Source: Rhizobiales bacterium GAS188 (GTDB lineage Bacteria; Pseudomonadota; Alphaproteobacteria; Rhizobiales; Beijerinckiaceae). Taken from it: 64,000 bases of DNA. The notes under the pieces are model-generated. The model was given only the letters and a program-made list of their open reading frames with translations. It was not told where the DNA came from and searched no databases. Positions within the stretch are counted from its first letter, which is position 1; every line of letters begins with the position of its first letter. Of the stretch, positions 62,812 to 64,000 are shown in pieces. The DNA is taken from NCBI GenBank assembly GCA_900104855.1, contig FNSS01000001.1, positions 1,054,001 through 1,118,000 of the forward strand, read 5' to 3'. Made by a program: the position numbers and the translations under genes.

Positions 62812-63647
62812 ACAGGGAGAAGGCCCCATTGCCCGAAGAGGTGGCAGCGACCGCCACCCAGAGCGGCATGTCCTATTCGGATTATCTGCATCTCGACCGC
62901 GTCCTCGACGCGCAGACCCCGCTTTCGCCCGACCGTAACGAGCTGCTCTTCATCATCCAGCATCAGACGAGCGAGCTGTGGATGAAGCTGATGCTGCATG
63001 AGCTCAACGGCGCCATCGAAGGATTGCGCGAAGACCAGCTCCCGCCCGTCTTCAAGATGCTCGCCCGCGTCTCGCGCATCATGGAGCAGCTGGTCCAGGC
63101 CTGGAGCGTGCTCGCCACCATGACGCCGAGCGAATACAGCGCCTTGCGGCCCTATCTCGGCACCTCCTCGGGCTTCCAATCCTATCAGTATCGCGAGGTC
63201 GAGTTCCGGCTCGGCAATAAGAACCGGTCGATGCTCGGGCCGCATGCCGGCAACCCCGCAATCCTTGCCGAGCTGACGGCAGCGCTCGAAGCGCCTTCGC
63301 TCTATGACGAGGCGATCGCCGCTCTCTCCCGGCGCGGCTTTGCCATCGACCCCCACCTCATGCGTCGCGATTTTGGCGAGGCGCTCGCCCCGAATGACAG
63401 CGTCCAGGCGGCCTGGACAGCGGTCTATCGCGACCCGCAAGCCAATTGGGAACTCTACGAGCTCGCCGAGGAGCTGGTCGATCTCGAAGACGCCTTCCGC
63501 CTCTGGCGTTTCCGGCACGTCACCACGGTCGAGCGCATCATCGGCTTCAAGCGCGGCACCGGCGGCACCTCCGGCGTCGGCTATCTGCGCAAGATGCTCG
63601 ACGTGGTGCTGTTTCCGGAATTGTGGCGGTTGCGGACTGAATTGTGA
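62772..63647 (+). CDS. kynA: Tryptophan 2,3-dioxygenase
   Basis: 291 residues from the first ATG; the two later ATGs in the tandem units are equally possible. It has [49 protein letters not shown], and the haem-ligand His in [29 protein letters not shown]. It opens the indole ring of tryptophan to N-formylkynurenine. The formamidase (kynB) linking it to kynU is not in the window and may be elsewhere. The stop is inside the first unit of a 7-bp repeat array. Confidence 0.96.
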   Translation: MIGSDMTGGDMTDDREKAPLPEEVAATATQSGMSYSDYLHLDRVLDAQTPLSPDRNELLFIIQHQTSELWMKLMLHELNGAIEGLREDQLPPVFKMLARVSRIMEQLVQAWSVLATMTPSEYSALRPYLGTSSGFQSYQYREVEFRLGNKNRSMLGPHAGNPAILAELTAALEAPSLYDEAIAALSRRGFAIDPHLMRRDFGEALAPNDSVQAAWTAVYRDPQANWELYELAEELVDLEDAFRLWRFRHVTTVERIIGFKRGTGGTSGVGYLRKMLDVVLFPELWRLRTEL

Positions 63648-63843
63648 ATGAGTGAGCAGTGAGCAGTGAGCAGTGAGCAGTGAGCAGCGAGCAGTGAATA
63701 GTGAATAGTGAATACTATTAACTGCTGTTGAATCAATGTCAACCAGCGATATCTTGTTTTAATTTCTACTCACTACTCACTACTCACTATTTCACTATTT
63801 CACTATTTCACTACCCACGATCTCGCTACTCGCCACTCGCTCC
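63645..63843. repeat. 7-bp tandem array in two opposing arms (locus 3)
   Basis: The left arm (agtgagc, agtgaat units) runs to about 63712. A 53-bp A/T-rich spacer follows, then the right arm (tcactac, tcactat units) from about 63766. It lies between the convergent kynA and transglycosylase-like genes. Confidence 0.85.
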
Positions 63844-63854
63844 TACCCTCGCCC

Positions 63855-64000
63855 CTACCCCGTCACCTCAGAGCAATATTGAGTGAAGATCTTGACGTTC
63901 TGCATGTATTGTTCGGCCTTTGCGCCGCTTCCGTTATAGCTCTTGATGGCCTGCCACAGATCGCCATTGGATTCGGTCAATTTGATATCGAGCTCCTGAC
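63855..64000 (-). CDS. C-terminal end of a lytic transglycosylase-like protein (partial)
   Basis: The last 48 codons read through ELDIKLTESNGDLWQAIKSY, NGSGAKAEQYMQNVKIFTQY, CSEVTG and stop. The AIKSYNGSGAKAEQYMQNV segment is the usual end of SLT-type lysozyme-fold domains. The rest of the gene lies beyond the window edge. Its stop is close to the 7-bp array. Confidence 0.6.
   Translation of the reverse strand, partial: QELDIKLTESNGDLWQAIKSYNGSGAKAEQYMQNVKIFTQYCSEVTG

Overview
The window looks like chromosomal DNA of a high-GC alphaproteobacterium of the order Hyphomicrobiales (Rhizobiales). The evidence is the obgE-proB block, hslV and hslU separated by a GNAT gene and two others, an IscU-like scaffold gene divergent from folE, small REYRKLA-type proteins, TolB/TPR-type class III cyclases, and several families of intergenic palindromes typical of this order. 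The genus cannot be fixed from the sequence. I saw no rRNA, complete tRNA, CRISPR array or prophage.

Layout. 0-6 kb: a degraded alpha/beta-hydrolase, a secreted protein whose C-terminus is encoded by a dispersed repeat, two related LysR regulators with a duplicated promoter segment, and a three-gene overlapping unit of unknown function whose first gene is frameshifted. 6-10 kb: a membrane-anchored dihaem cytochrome c followed by IorA/IorB-like subunits, a Tat-exported molybdenum hydroxylase. 10-16 kb: small secreted proteins, a YHS protein, and two tandem adenylate cyclase/TPR paralogues with the same duplicated leader. 16-22 kb: a frameshifted DUF6958 gene, an SDR-TetR operon with a palindromic operator, an unassigned two-gene cassette (an HELMH putative zincin plus a 250-aa unknown), a deleted IS481 transposase, and a cyclase with an unusual active-site residue. 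22-32 kb: a SPATA20/YyaL protein, a homocysteine methyltransferase-like protein, DUF488, cupin and DUF4180 genes, a complete IS110-family (IS1111-like) element with a long non-coding 3' arm, an MFS carrier, and a WYL regulator with a VOC protein. 32-46 kb: mostly housekeeping genes (obgE, proB, galM, an extensin-family lipoprotein, amidase, MarR, TTC38-like, an Fe-S scaffold and two tandem folE copies). 46-54 kb: an orphan CoxL-type molybdenum hydroxylase, a HigB/HigA-type toxin-antitoxin pair, and hslV-membrane protein-Kir channel-GNAT-hslU with overlapping genes. 54-59 kb: a catabolic cluster (two FAD amine oxidases, an amidohydrolase, a truncated transporter gene, a GntR regulator) with two matching 28-bp operator candidates. 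59-64 kb: MarR-MFS-MaoC facing kynU-kynA, then the 3' end of a lytic-transglycosylase-like gene.

Two patterns run across the whole window. Short diverged tandem duplications (14-19 bp units) sit in or next to translation initiation regions at six loci, with related 9- and 18-bp repeats near two further starts. Arrays of 7-bp units in two opposing arms sit at three gene ends and supply the last codons of two proteins. At least six further families of palindromic or G/C-rich intergenic repeats fill most gaps longer than 300 bp.

Most genes are ordinary metabolism. The parts least explained by known biology are the HELMH cassette, the non-coding arm of the IS, the start-proximal tandem repeats and the 7-mer opposing arrays.
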